Assembly (NCBI RefSeq): GCF_037658235.1
Contig: NZ_JBBJLN010000001.1
Span: 310,001 to 374,000 of the forward strand
Direction of reading: 5' to 3'
Length of the DNA stretch: 64,000 nucleotides
Source of the DNA: Yunchengibacter salinarum
GTDB lineage: Bacteria > Pseudomonadota > Alphaproteobacteria > Sphingomonadales > Kordiimonadaceae
Part shown: in pieces, positions 7,880-16,175 of the stretch
How the letters are laid out: each line of letters begins with the position of its first letter
Position numbering within the stretch: the first letter of the stretch is position 1
Position numbers and translations under genes: made by a program
Notes under the pieces: generated by a model
What the model was told of the DNA's origin: nothing
The model's input: only the letters and a program-made list of their open reading frames with translations
Database searches by the model: none

Positions 7880-8689
7880 ATGAGCTTGACTTCCGACACC
7901 CGCCCGGCCAGCGCCGGCCAACCCGCAAGAGAGACGCCCCAGGGCGTCAAGGACGGGCGCGCGCTGGATGACGGCCTGCATGTGGATGCCATCGCCAAGG
8001 CTTATGGCGGGCGCCCTGTCCTGCGGGACGTGACCCTGTCGGTGCATCGCGGCGAGGTGGTGGGCCTTCTGGGCCCCAATGGCGCGGGCAAGACCACCTG
8101 TTTCTATTCCATCACCGGCCTGATCGCGCCGGATAGTGGCCGCATCGTGCTGGACGGTCAGGATATCACCGCCCTGCCCATGTATCGCCGGGCGCGGCTG
8201 GGCATTGGCTATCTGCCGCAGGAAACCTCCATCTTTCGCGGCATGACGGTGGAAGAGAACATCCGCGCCGTACTGGAAATCGTGGAGACGGATCGGGCGC
8301 TGCGCAATGCCATGCTGGATGAACTGCTGGACGAATTTTCCATCACCCATCTGCGCCACACCCCCGCCCTGGCCCTGTCCGGCGGGGAGCGGCGGCGCTG
8401 CGAGATCGCCCGCGCGCTTGCGGCCCGGCCCGGCTTTGTGCTGCTGGATGAACCCTTTGCCGGGATTGATCCCATCGCCATCGCCGACATCCGCGAGCTG
8501 ACCGTTCATCTGAAGGAACGGGGCATCGGCGTGCTGATCACCGACCATAATGTGCGGGAAACACTGGATATCATCGACCGCGCCTCGATCATCTATGACG
8601 GCCATGTGCTGTTCGAGGGAACGAGCGACGCGGTTCTCAAGGACCCGGATGTACGGCGGGTCTATCTGGGCGAGGACTTCCGTGTCTGA
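7880..8689 (+). CDS. lptB: LPS export ABC transporter ATPase LptB
   Basis: LptB is the cytoplasmic ATPase that powers extraction of lipopolysaccharide from the inner membrane through LptFG. The 269-residue protein has Walker A (GPNGAGKTTCFYSITG), the Q-loop (YLPQETSIFRGMTVEEN), the signature LSGGERRRCEIARAL, Walker B with its glutamate (LLDEPFAGIDP) and the H-loop (ITDHNVRETL). The start at 7880 adds about 25 residues before the ABC domain, which is tolerated in the family. rpoN follows after 28 nt, the usual order in proteobacteria. Confidence 0.95.
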   Translation: MSLTSDTRPASAGQPARETPQGVKDGRALDDGLHVDAIAKAYGGRPVLRDVTLSVHRGEVVGLLGPNGAGKTTCFYSITGLIAPDSGRIVLDGQDITALPMYRRARLGIGYLPQETSIFRGMTVEENIRAVLEIVETDRALRNAMLDELLDEFSITHLRHTPALALSGGERRRCEIARALAARPGFVLLDEPFAGIDPIAIADIRELTVHLKERGIGVLITDHNVRETLDIIDRASIIYDGHVLFEGTSDAVLKDPDVRRVYLGEDFRV

Positions 8690-8717
8690 GCCCGGCGGCG
8701 CGTAGGAGGGAAGCGGC

Positions 8718-10340
8718 ATGGCCCTTGGTCCGCGACTGGATATCAAGCAAAGCCAGCAACTGGTGATGACCCCCCAGTTGCAGCAGGCCATCAAGCTGCT
8801 GCAACTGAGCAATCTTGAACTGGAAGCCGCCGTATCCGAGGAGGTGGAGCGCAACCCCGTGCTGGAGTTTGGCGAGGGTGAGCCCACTTACGGCGTGGAA
8901 AGCGATCGCGGCGAGGGGGGCGGCACTGAGTCCCCGGAAGACCTGTATGAAAGCGGCGGCGACAGTGGCCGGGGGGACAGCGGCGCGGCGGATGACACCG
9001 GCGACGGCGGCATGATCGCCAGCGATCGCGGCCTGGACAGCGGCAGCGATACCCAGGCGCTGGGCGAGGCAGCGCTGGATGCCTCCTATGAGAACATCTA
9101 CAATCATGACAGCGGCAGCGACGCCGCCAACCCGTCGGAAACGGCGGCAGCGGCGGGCGGCTCCGGCAGTCTGGGCTATGACGGCGGCGGCGCCGTCAAG
9201 GGCAGCGGCGGGGTGGACAGCGAACGCACCCTAGAAGCCACTCTGGCCGCCGCCACCAATCTGCACGATTATCTGAGCGAACAGATGCAGTTCACCATCA
9301 CCGATGCGTCGGATCGGCTGCTGGCGGCCCATATCATCGATTCCGTCAGTGATGCGGGCTATATCGACCCGCAGGTGCTGGATGACATTGCCGAGCGCTT
9401 GGAGGCCACACCGGCACGGGTGGAAGCGGTGCTGCACCGGTTGCAGACACTGGAGCCCAGCGGCGTGTTCGCCCGCTCGCTGGGGGAATGCCTGGCCCTT
9501 CAACTCAAGGAACAGAACCGGCTGGACCCGGCCATGCAGGCGCTTCTGGACAATCTGGGCCTGCTGGCCCGGCGTGATTTTCCGGCACTGAAGCGGCTGT
9601 GCGGCGTGGACGGCGAAGATCTGACCGAAATGATGGCGGAAATCCAGGCCCTGAACCCCAAGCCCGGCCATCTGTTCGATACCGGCGAGGCCCAGCCCGT
9701 GGTGCCGGACGTGTTCGTGACCAAGGACAAGAAAGGCGCCTGGAAGGTGGAACTGAACGCGGACACCCTGCCCCGCGTGCTGGTCAATTCCAGCTATGTG
9801 AGCGAATTGCAGCAAGTGGGCGGCGGCAAGGAGACTCGCAGCTTCGTGTCCGACTGCGTGTCCGGCGCCAACTGGCTGGTCAAGGCGCTGGACCAGCGCG
9901 CCCGCACCATATTGAAGGTATCCACCTGCATCATCACCAAGCAGGAAGCCTTTTTCGAACACGGCGTCCACTTCATGAAGCCGATGACGCTGAAGGACGT
10001 GGCGGAAGAGATCGACATGCACGAATCCACCGTCTCCCGCGTGACCAGCAACAAATATATGGCCACGCCGCGCGGCATGTTCGAGCTGAAATACTTCTTT
10101 TCCTCCGCCATCTCGTCGTCCAGCGGCGGCGATTCGCACTCGGCGGAAGCGGTGAAATTCCGCATCCGGGAACTGGTGGACCGGGAAGACCCGAAAAAGA
10201 TCCTGTCCGATGACAAGCTGGTGGCGATCCTGAAAGCGGAAGGCATCGATATTGCCCGCCGCACCGTGGCCAAATACCGGGAGGCACAGAACATCCCCTC
10301 CTCGGTCCAGCGCCGCCGCCTGAAAAAGACCCGGGCCTGA
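8718..10340 (+). CDS. rpoN: RNA polymerase sigma-54 factor
   Basis: RpoN directs RNA polymerase to -24/-12 promoters and needs AAA+ activators; it commonly controls nitrogen assimilation genes. Region I is clear (LDIKQSQQLVMTPQLQQAIK). Region III carries the core-binding and HTH segments, and the C-terminal RpoN box appears as ARRTVAKYREAQNIPSS. Region II, about residues 55-175, is unusually long and made mostly of Gly, Ser, Asp and Ala, which lengthens the protein to 540 residues. A strong AGGAGGG precedes the ATG. The lptB-rpoN-hpf-ptsN order is conserved in many proteobacteria. Confidence 0.97.
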   Translation: MALGPRLDIKQSQQLVMTPQLQQAIKLLQLSNLELEAAVSEEVERNPVLEFGEGEPTYGVESDRGEGGGTESPEDLYESGGDSGRGDSGAADDTGDGGMIASDRGLDSGSDTQALGEAALDASYENIYNHDSGSDAANPSETAAAAGGSGSLGYDGGGAVKGSGGVDSERTLEATLAAATNLHDYLSEQMQFTITDASDRLLAAHIIDSVSDAGYIDPQVLDDIAERLEATPARVEAVLHRLQTLEPSGVFARSLGECLALQLKEQNRLDPAMQALLDNLGLLARRDFPALKRLCGVDGEDLTEMMAEIQALNPKPGHLFDTGEAQPVVPDVFVTKDKKGAWKVELNADTLPRVLVNSSYVSELQQVGGGKETRSFVSDCVSGANWLVKALDQRARTILKVSTCIITKQEAFFEHGVHFMKPMTLKDVAEEIDMHESTVSRVTSNKYMATPRGMFELKYFFSSAISSSSGGDSHSAEAVKFRIRELVDREDPKKILSDDKLVAILKAEGIDIARRTVAKYREAQNIPSSVQRRRLKKTRA

Positions 10341-10674
10341 CACCCGCCCCGCACCGGGGCCAGAAAGCGGGCGCGGCCGCACCCGTCGCCGCCTGTCTCA
10401 TTGTGCACCGCCGTGAAATATTATGCGCCGCAACAAGTCCGCGCCTTTCAAAAAAATGCGCGCCTGAGACCGGTTGTCATTGCCGAGCGGCTGACCATAT
10501 GTGCTAAAGTAGCCTGTGTCGGCCCACCCGGACACGCGGGTTGCCGGGCCGGCACGCCGGGGCTTGGACGGGTCCCACCCGGATTCGCCTGGCCCCCGGC
10601 ATTCACGGCGCGGCAGCGCCCGCGTCATACGAACCCGGCGGCACCCAGCCGCCCAGTCAGGGGAAGACGACCTT
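10341..10674. other. Non-coding gap between rpoN and hpf
   Basis: No gene is seen in this 334-nt gap. A short hairpin, GCCCC-GCACC-GGGGC, lies just after rpoN but has no T-tract. TGCTAAAGT at 10502-10510 resembles an extended -10 element and may start hpf transcription, with TTGCCG at 10480-10485 as a weak, badly spaced -35. The rest is GC-rich leader sequence. Confidence 0.3.
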
Positions 10675-11271
10675 ATGGAAATCAGTGTTGCAGGACGCAA
10701 GATGAATGTGGGGGACGCCCTCACCGTCCATGTGGAAGACCGTCTGGACGAGGTGGCGGACAAATATTTCTCCCGCTCGATCGATTCCAACGCCACTTTC
10801 ACCAAGGAAGGGCACCTGTACCGCACGGATTTGTCCATGCACCCCAATCAGGGCGTCAATCTGCAAAGCCGCGGGGAGGCGGACGACCCCTATGCCGCCT
10901 TTGAAATGGCGGCGGAGCGGATTGAAAAGCAGCTACGACGATACAAACGGCGACTCAAGAGCCACAACAATCTGCCCCAGCGGGACGTGGCCCTGGAACT
11001 GGCGCGGGAATCCACCATTTCCGCGGACAGCTTCCCGGATGAGGAGCCGATGGAAAACGGCGTGGATGTGGACGCCGACCAGCCCGTTATCATCGCCGAA
11101 ACGCGCAAGCAGATTCCGCGCGTCAGCGTATCGGACGCGGTGATGCTGATGGATCTGGCCGATGCCACCGCCTTCATGTTCCGCAATGTGAAAACCGATC
11201 AACATGAAGTGGTGTATCGCCGGGCGGACGGCCATATCGGCTGGATCAGTCCCGGTCAGTCTGAAGGCTGA
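10675..11271 (+). CDS. hpf: Ribosome hibernation promoting factor, long form
   Basis: Long HPF binds the 30S decoding region and dimerises ribosomes in stationary phase. The 198 residues begin with the RaiA/YfiA fold (MEISVAGRKMNVGDALTVHV) with basic residues in KQLRRYKRRLK. A variable acidic linker follows, then the C-terminal dimerisation domain (RVSVSDAVMLMDLADATAF up to HIGWISP). The ATG at 10675 follows GGGGAAG, and the extension upstream of it is not family-like. It sits between rpoN and ptsN, as in many proteobacteria. Confidence 0.95.
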   Translation: MEISVAGRKMNVGDALTVHVEDRLDEVADKYFSRSIDSNATFTKEGHLYRTDLSMHPNQGVNLQSRGEADDPYAAFEMAAERIEKQLRRYKRRLKSHNNLPQRDVALELARESTISADSFPDEEPMENGVDVDADQPVIIAETRKQIPRVSVSDAVMLMDLADATAFMFRNVKTDQHEVVYRRADGHIGWISPGQSEG

Positions 11272-11329
11272 CCCGCCCGGCACCTGTCGGGCGCGGATGC
11301 GGGGCAATTATTCACCCTTGCATTGCCGT

Positions 11330-11359
11330 AAAAAAATCGGCATGGGTACGCCCGTGCCG
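11330..11359 (-). terminator. Intrinsic terminator reading on the minus strand
   Basis: Read on the minus strand this is CGGCACGGG-CGTA-CCCATGCCG, a 9-bp stem with one G-T pair and a tetraloop, followed by A and seven T. The plus strand has no T-tract after the stem, so it can only act leftward. The nearest leftward gene is truA, more than 500 nt away on the far side of ptsN. Confidence 0.65.
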
Positions 11360-11452
11360 GGGGCGGATCGTCCGCCCACTTTGCCGCAGGCATGGTCCAG
11401 TAAAGGTAGAAGCCCGCCCCCAATCATAACCGGGTGGCTGAGAGTGAGAGCC

Positions 11453-11914
11453 ATGGAAATCGAGGACCTGCTGACACCGGACAATGTGATCGCCACATTC
11501 CGGGCCTCCAGCAAGAAACAGACCCTGCAATCCCTCACCGAAAAACTCGCCAGGAACTACGACCTCAATGCGCGGCGGGTTTTCGATGCGGTGTTGGAAC
11601 GGGAAAAGCTGGGCAGTACCGGCGTGGGCCGGGGTGTTGCCATCCCCCATGCACGGGTGGATGGGCTGGACAAGATTGTCGGCCTGTTTGCGCGGCTGGA
11701 AACTCCGATCGATTTTGACAGCGTGGATGACCAGCCGGTGGATCTGGTGTTTCTGCTGCTGGCGCCGCTGGATGCGGGCGCGGACCACCTGAAAACGCTG
11801 GCGCGGGTTTCCCGGCTGCTGCGTGATGCCAAGACCTGTGAAAAGCTGCGCGCCACCACGGATGCGGGTGCGCTCTATGCCATGCTGGCCCAGCCCAGTT
11901 CCAGCGTGGCCTGA
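11453..11914 (+). CDS. ptsN: PTS IIA-like nitrogen regulatory protein PtsN (EIIA-Ntr)
   Basis: PtsN is the last phospho-acceptor of the nitrogen PTS (EI-Ntr, NPr, EIIA-Ntr) and regulates other proteins according to its phosphorylation state. The 153-residue protein is a single PTS EIIA type-2 domain. It contains GVAIPHARVDGLDKIVGLFA with the phosphorylated histidine, and FLLLAPLDAGADHLKTLARV. I chose the ATG at 11453, preceded by GAGAGTGAGAG; the long upstream extension is leader sequence. Only 13 nt separate its stop from that of convergent truA. Confidence 0.95.
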   Translation: MEIEDLLTPDNVIATFRASSKKQTLQSLTEKLARNYDLNARRVFDAVLEREKLGSTGVGRGVAIPHARVDGLDKIVGLFARLETPIDFDSVDDQPVDLVFLLLAPLDAGADHLKTLARVSRLLRDAKTCEKLRATTDAGALYAMLAQPSSSVA

Positions 11915-11927
11915 TTGCCTGCGGAAT

Positions 11928-12695
11928 TCAGCCGCTGGTCGGCATGTCCGCCGGATAATCCGCTTTCAGAAAATACAGGCCGTCGGGCGGGGCGTTGAAG
12001 CCCAGCGCCCCGCGGTCCCGTGCGGCCAATGCCTTTGCCACGGCTGACACCGGCCACTGACCGCGCCCCACCAGCGCCAGCGTTCCCACCATGGACCGCA
12101 CCTGATGGTGCAGAAAAGACCGGGCGCCCGTGCGCACCAGCACCTCATCACCCCGGCGGCTCACATCCAGATAGTCCAGCGTTTTCACCGGGCTGTCCGC
12201 CTGGCAGGCCACATGGCGGAAGGTAGTGAAGTCGTGCTGGCCGACAAGGGCCTGCGCCGCTTCATGCATGGCGGCCACGTTCAGATCCTGTGGAACGCGC
12301 CAGGCCAGGCCCTGATCGAAGGTCAACGGCGCCCGGCGCGTGATGATGCGATAGAGATAATGCCGCTTCCGGCAGGAAAACCGGGCGTGCCAATCCGGCG
12401 CCACGGGGGAGACGGCAAGCACCGCGACCGGATGTGGCCGGATAAAATGATTCAGCGCCCCCTGTATGCGATCGGGTGCCATGTCGTCCCGCACAATATC
12501 CACATGGGCCACCATGCCACTGGCGTGAACGCCCGCATCCGTGCGCCCGCTGGCCTGCACGGTGATGCTGTCCTGCGGGGCGAAACCGGCCACCGCTTCT
12601 TCCAATACCTGCTGAACGCCGAGGCCGTTCTTCTGGCGCTGCCAGCCCACAAAGGGCCTGCCATCATATTCCACATCCAGCCGGTAGCGGGGCAT
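11928..12695 (-). CDS. truA: tRNA pseudouridine(38-40) synthase TruA
   Basis: TruA converts uridines 38-40 of the tRNA anticodon arm to pseudouridine. The 255 residues start with YRLDVEYDGRPFVGWQRQ and contain SGRTDAGVHASGMVAH, whose aspartate is the catalytic nucleophile. The C-terminal FLHHQVRSMVGTL motif is also present. It is the last gene of def-fmt-truA: its start lies 3 nt after the fmt stop. No terminator lies between it and convergent ptsN. Confidence 0.96.
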   Translation of the reverse strand: MPRYRLDVEYDGRPFVGWQRQKNGLGVQQVLEEAVAGFAPQDSITVQASGRTDAGVHASGMVAHVDIVRDDMAPDRIQGALNHFIRPHPVAVLAVSPVAPDWHARFSCRKRHYLYRIITRRAPLTFDQGLAWRVPQDLNVAAMHEAAQALVGQHDFTTFRHVACQADSPVKTLDYLDVSRRGDEVLVRTGARSFLHHQVRSMVGTLALVGRGQWPVSAVAKALAARDRGALGFNAPPDGLYFLKADYPADMPTSG

Positions 12696-12698
12696 GGT

Positions 12699-13631
12699 TC
12701 ACCCCCCCGACCGGCTGAAAACCGCGCCCGGCGACACGGGAAAGCCGCGCAACAGGATGTCGCCATCCATCATCCCCTTGCCGGGGCGCTGGGCGCGGGT
12801 GATGCGAAAAGCCCCGTCCCCGCAGGCGACCAGCAGCCCGTCATCCAGCACGGTGCCGGGTGCTGCCCCGGCGCTGGCCGGTTCGACGGTGCCGCCAAGA
12901 ATCTTCAGCCGGGTATCGTTCACCACGCTCCACGCGCCCGGAAAGGGCGCCAGGCCCCGCACCAGGCGGGATACGGCATCGGCGCTGGCGCTCCAGTCTA
13001 TGGCGGCTTCGGTCTTGTCAATCTTGGGCGCATAGGTGACACCTTCCTCCGGCTGGGGCCGCCCTGAAACGCTCCCCGCCTGCAAACCGGAAAGCACCGG
13101 GCCGATCATGGCCGCGCCCAGCAGCGCCAGCCGGTCATGCAGGTCGCCCGTGGTGTCCTCTTCTCCGATGGGCAGATTCTGACGCGCCAGAATGGGGCCG
13201 GTGTCCAGCCCCTTATCCATCTGCATGATGGTGATGCCGGTCATCCGGTCCCCCGCCATCACCGCCCGGTGTATGGGTGCCGCCCCGCGCCAGCGCGGCA
13301 AAAGGCTGGCATGAACATTGATGCAGCCCAACCGCGGCGCCTGCAAAACCGCCTTTGGCAGAATCTGGCCGTATGCCACCACCACCGCTGCATCCAGCGC
13401 CATATCGGCAAAGTCGGCCTGCACGTCTTTCGATTTCAGGCTGGCGGGGGTAAACACATCGATGCCCGCCGTCTCGGCTTCCCGGTGCACCGGGCTTTTG
13501 CTGAGCGCCTTGCCGCGCCCCGCGCGGGCAGGCGGCTGTGTATAGACCGCCGCGATCTCGTGCCCGGCACCGATCAGCGCCTTGAGCGTGGGGACCGCGA
13601 AATCGGGCGTGCCCATGAAGGCCAGACGCAT
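12699..13631 (-). CDS. fmt: Methionyl-tRNA formyltransferase
   Basis: Fmt transfers a formyl group from 10-formyl-tetrahydrofolate to Met-tRNA(fMet), preparing the initiator tRNA. The 310-residue protein begins with MRLAFMGTPDFAVPTLKAL and has the catalytic and folate motifs NVHASLLPRWRGAAPIHRAV and TGITIMQMDKGLDTGP. The C-terminal OB-fold domain covers roughly residues 205-305. It is the middle gene of def-fmt-truA, 18 nt after def. Confidence 0.97.
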   Translation of the reverse strand: MRLAFMGTPDFAVPTLKALIGAGHEIAAVYTQPPARAGRGKALSKSPVHREAETAGIDVFTPASLKSKDVQADFADMALDAAVVVAYGQILPKAVLQAPRLGCINVHASLLPRWRGAAPIHRAVMAGDRMTGITIMQMDKGLDTGPILARQNLPIGEEDTTGDLHDRLALLGAAMIGPVLSGLQAGSVSGRPQPEEGVTYAPKIDKTEAAIDWSASADAVSRLVRGLAPFPGAWSVVNDTRLKILGGTVEPASAGAAPGTVLDDGLLVACGDGAFRITRAQRPGKGMMDGDILLRGFPVSPGAVFSRSGG

Positions 13632-13649
13632 GGCGTTTCCCCCAACGGT

Positions 13650-14168
13650 TCAGAGAACGGCCACATCGCGCGTGAGCTTGGCCACTTTCTTGATGATCAT
13701 ATTGCGCTTCAACCGGGAGAGATAATCAATAAACACCACGCCGTTCAGATGGTCGATCTCATGCTGAACGCATGTGGCTTCCAACCCGTCCAGGGTTTCT
13801 TCCACCAGTTTGCCGTCATAGCCGAGATACCGCACCGTAACCTGTGCCGGGCGCTCCACCTCGGCATAATGGTCGGGCACGGACAGGCAGCCTTCGTTAT
13901 AGCTGCTGCGTTCCCCGGATTCCCAGATCACTTCCGGGTTCACCATGAAACGGGGGCGGGGGTCGGTGGGATCGCCCTCGGTATCCACCACCAGCAGGCG
14001 CTTGGGCACGGCCACCTGAATCGCCGCCAGCCCGATGCCGGGGGCGGCGTACATGGTCTCCAGCATGTTGTCCATCAGCCGCCTGAGGTCATCATCCACC
14101 TGCCCCACCGGTTCGGAGCGGGTCTTGAGCAGGGGATCGGGTACGGTGATGAGATCCAGTTTTGCCAT
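13650..14168 (-). CDS. def: Peptide deformylase
   Basis: Def removes the N-formyl group from new proteins and so undoes the Fmt step. The three metal and catalytic motifs are all present: GIGLAAIQV, EGCLSVP (Cys ligand) and HEIDHLNG (two His ligands and the catalytic Glu). I place the start at MAKLDLITVPDP (14168), giving 172 residues; an ATG eight codons upstream is possible but not family-like. It is the first gene of the def-fmt-truA operon. Confidence 0.97.
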   Translation of the reverse strand: MAKLDLITVPDPLLKTRSEPVGQVDDDLRRLMDNMLETMYAAPGIGLAAIQVAVPKRLLVVDTEGDPTDPRPRFMVNPEVIWESGERSSYNEGCLSVPDHYAEVERPAQVTVRYLGYDGKLVEETLDGLEATCVQHEIDHLNGVVFIDYLSRLKRNMIIKKVAKLTRDVAVL

Positions 14169-14236
14169 GATTCTGTGTCCTTGCGCGGCCATGCGCCCTT
14201 GTTTCCACGACTAGGTATGGCGAGCAACCGCCCGCG

Positions 14237-15175
14237 TCAAGCGCGACCGCCACGCGCGGGGAAGATCACCGTCTCGGATGGCCCCCCCGTGAAACTGTCG
14301 GCGCTTTCCAGCATCCGATCCCGCAGGAAGTCGAAAACCGCCCGAATACGGGCATTGCGGCGCAGATCACCGTGCGCCGCCAGCCACATTTCCTTTTCCA
14401 GCACCCGCACGCCCGGCAGCACACGCACCAGATCATCAGCGGCATCGGCCCGGAAACAGGGATAGGGGCCAATCCCCACGCCCCCTTTCAGCGCGTCCAG
14501 CAGGGCGGGAAAGCTGTTCACCTGCAACACCACCCGGTCCCGCACCGGAATGCCCTGATAGACCTGTTCATTGGTCAGGCCCATCAGATCGGCGGTCGGC
14601 AGGGCCACATCATGATCCGCCAGATCGGCCAGCCGCTGCGGCGTGCCATTGCGGGCCAGATAATCGCGGCTGGCATAAAAGCCGATGCCCATGCGGCCCA
14701 CCTGCCGGGCGATCAGGTCCGGCTCGTCCGGGCGGAACAGCCTGATGGCCATGTCCGCCTCCCGCGCCACCAGGTCCGCCGCGGTCATGTCGATCCGCAG
14801 GTCAAGCCGGATACCCGGATATTCCCCGCGCAGATCCGCCAGCCAGCGCCCGCTGATGGCGGCGGGGGCGGAGATCGTCACTTTGCCCGTAAGGCTGGCA
14901 TTGTCCCCGGTGACGACGCGGCTGATGGCGTTCACATCGTCCCGCATATGGCGCACATGATCCAGCAGCCGGGCGCCGGTTTCGGTCAGCGCCAGCCCGC
15001 TGCGGGCCCGGCCAAACAGATCGCAGCCCAACACCTCCTCAAGCGCGGCAAGGCGCCGGGACAGGGTGGGCTGGCTCACTTTCATGGCGCGCGCCGCCGC
15101 AGAGATCGAGCCTTCATCGGCGATCGCCAGAAAGAAGTTCAGGTCGTTCCAGTTCACACCGCGCCATTCGGTCAT
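14237..15175 (-). CDS. LysR-family transcriptional regulator
   Basis: The 312-residue protein has an N-terminal winged helix-turn-helix (ISAAARAMKVSQPTLSRRLA, residues about 24-43). A LysR substrate-binding domain follows. The effector is not predictable from sequence. I chose the ATG at 15175 (MTEWRGVNWNDLNFFL), because LysR proteins start a few residues before the HTH; an ATG ten codons upstream is in frame. It is divergent from a small secreted protein, and the shared promoter region holds a LysR-type T-N11-A box over its own -35, suggesting autoregulation. Confidence 0.92.
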   Translation of the reverse strand: MTEWRGVNWNDLNFFLAIADEGSISAAARAMKVSQPTLSRRLAALEEVLGCDLFGRARSGLALTETGARLLDHVRHMRDDVNAISRVVTGDNASLTGKVTISAPAAISGRWLADLRGEYPGIRLDLRIDMTAADLVAREADMAIRLFRPDEPDLIARQVGRMGIGFYASRDYLARNGTPQRLADLADHDVALPTADLMGLTNEQVYQGIPVRDRVVLQVNSFPALLDALKGGVGIGPYPCFRADAADDLVRVLPGVRVLEKEMWLAAHGDLRRNARIRAVFDFLRDRMLESADSFTGGPSETVIFPARGGRA

Positions 15176-15249
15176 GATCGTCTTCCCCCGATAAAAGCCC
15201 GGCATCGCCGGATAGCGCCTGGTGGCGCGTTATCTATCCATATATGAAT

Positions 15250-15278
15250 ACCATATATCCATAAATTGACGTTTTCAA
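15250..15278 (-). promoter_or_regulatory. Promoter of the LysR gene
   Basis: On the minus strand TTGAAA (15278-15273) is followed after exactly 17 bp by TATGGT (15255-15250), a good sigma-70 type pair. The -10 ends about 75 nt before the start codon at 15175. A direct repeat CCATATAT at 15238-15245 and 15251-15258 (period 13) overlaps the start region. Confidence 0.55.
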
Positions 15279-15280
15279 TT
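15264..15280. promoter_or_regulatory. LysR-type T-N11-A box
   Basis: AATTGA (15264-15269) and TCAATT (15275-15280) are inverted copies around CGTTT, giving the T-N11-A arrangement TTGA-N5-TCAA that LysR proteins favour. It covers the -35 of the regulator's own promoter and lies upstream of the divergent secreted-protein gene. Confidence 0.5.
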
Positions 15281-15389
15281 CATAAATGGGGGTATAACTT
15301 CAGCCTCAGACAGACAGAGACATCAGGCAAACCAATGGGCCATCACCGCATCTCCCCAAAGCCGGTGGGCCCGAAACCGGAGACGAACC

Positions 15390-15698
15390 ATGAAAAAGAC
15401 CCTTCTCAGCGCCCTCGCCGCCACCGCCCTCATGGTGGCTTCCGCCACCCCCGCCACAGCCGGCGGCCTGGATGTGCGCAGCCTGCGCCTCAATCAGGCA
15501 ATCGATGGCGGCGTGCAGGCCATGCAACAAGGCCAGTGGGCGAAAGCGGTAACCCGGCTGCAACAAGCCCGGCCCCTCATCAAGGACGCGGATCGCCAGG
15601 CCCGTCTGACCGCGCTGATCTGCTTCGCCGATGCCCGCGCGGCCAGCAATGCCGATGTGGAATGCGGCGACACCCCGGTGGCCACGCTGAGCCGCTAA
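15390..15698 (+). CDS. Small secreted protein of unknown function
   Basis: I do not recognise this 102-residue protein as a named family. It starts with a clear Sec signal peptide (MKKTLLSALAATALMVAS, cleavage probably after TPATA). The mature part has an amphipathic helical stretch, IDGGVQAMQQGQWAKAVTRL, resembling a single TPR-like repeat, and two cysteines (C78, C92 region) that could pair. An ATG preceded by GGAGACGAACC supports translation. It is divergent from the LysR gene, which may control it, and is followed by a strong terminator, so it is its own transcription unit. Confidence 0.75.
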   Translation: MKKTLLSALAATALMVASATPATAGGLDVRSLRLNQAIDGGVQAMQQGQWAKAVTRLQQARPLIKDADRQARLTALICFADARAASNADVECGDTPVATLSR

Positions 15699-15750
15699 AA
15701 CCCTCTCGCTTCAAGGTGTGTGTCTCTCCCTGAATACACACGCCCCCCTG

Positions 15751-15781
15751 AGCGCCGGCCCCATCGGGTCGGCGCTTTTTT
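15751..15781 (+). terminator. Intrinsic terminator after the small secreted protein
   Basis: AGCGCCGGCCC and GGGTCGGCGCT form an 11-bp stem (one G-T pair) around CATC, followed by six T. It lies 52 nt after the stop of the gene ending at 15698. Confidence 0.85.
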
Positions 15782-15830
15782 CATGACGGCAAAGCGGCAT
15801 GGCGGCGGGAGCCACCCATGGCGGCCTTGA

Positions 15831-16175
15831 TCAGCGGTCGAATACCACCGGGTCATCCAGAACATGGTCGCCCCTGGGGTCTTCCACCACCAGCACCCAC
15901 AGGTCCGGGTCCATACGGCGACGCTTCGCGATGCGCTCCGTGATTTCAGCGTCGCTCAGACCGCTTTCCGGCCCCAGCCCCCGCCAGAAGCGGCGCCCGT
16001 CCATATCCACGGTCTGTTCCAGCAACAGGCCGACCCCGTTCAGCCGGTCCACATGCAACAGGATGCCGCCGCGTTCCCGGTCCCCCTTGTGCTGGATCAC
16101 CGCCATCATTCCCTGGCCGTTGCACAGGCGCAAATGGGCATCGATCCACAGCCGTGCGGGAAGCCGACCCATCAT
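15831..16175 (-). CDS. DUF1491 family protein
   Basis: This 114-residue protein matches the small DUF1491 family of alphaproteobacteria, recognisable from MGRLPARLWIDAHLRLCN, the GGILLHVDRLNG strand and the ending MDPDLWVLVVEDPRG. The function is unknown. Its ATG at 16175 overlaps the stop of the PilZ gene by 4 nt (a second ATG follows at once), so it is translationally coupled. The gene ends the maeB-pilZ-DUF1491 operon. Confidence 0.8.
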   Translation of the reverse strand: MMGRLPARLWIDAHLRLCNGQGMMAVIQHKGDRERGGILLHVDRLNGVGLLLEQTVDMDGRRFWRGLGPESGLSDAEITERIAKRRRMDPDLWVLVVEDPRGDHVLDDPVVFDR

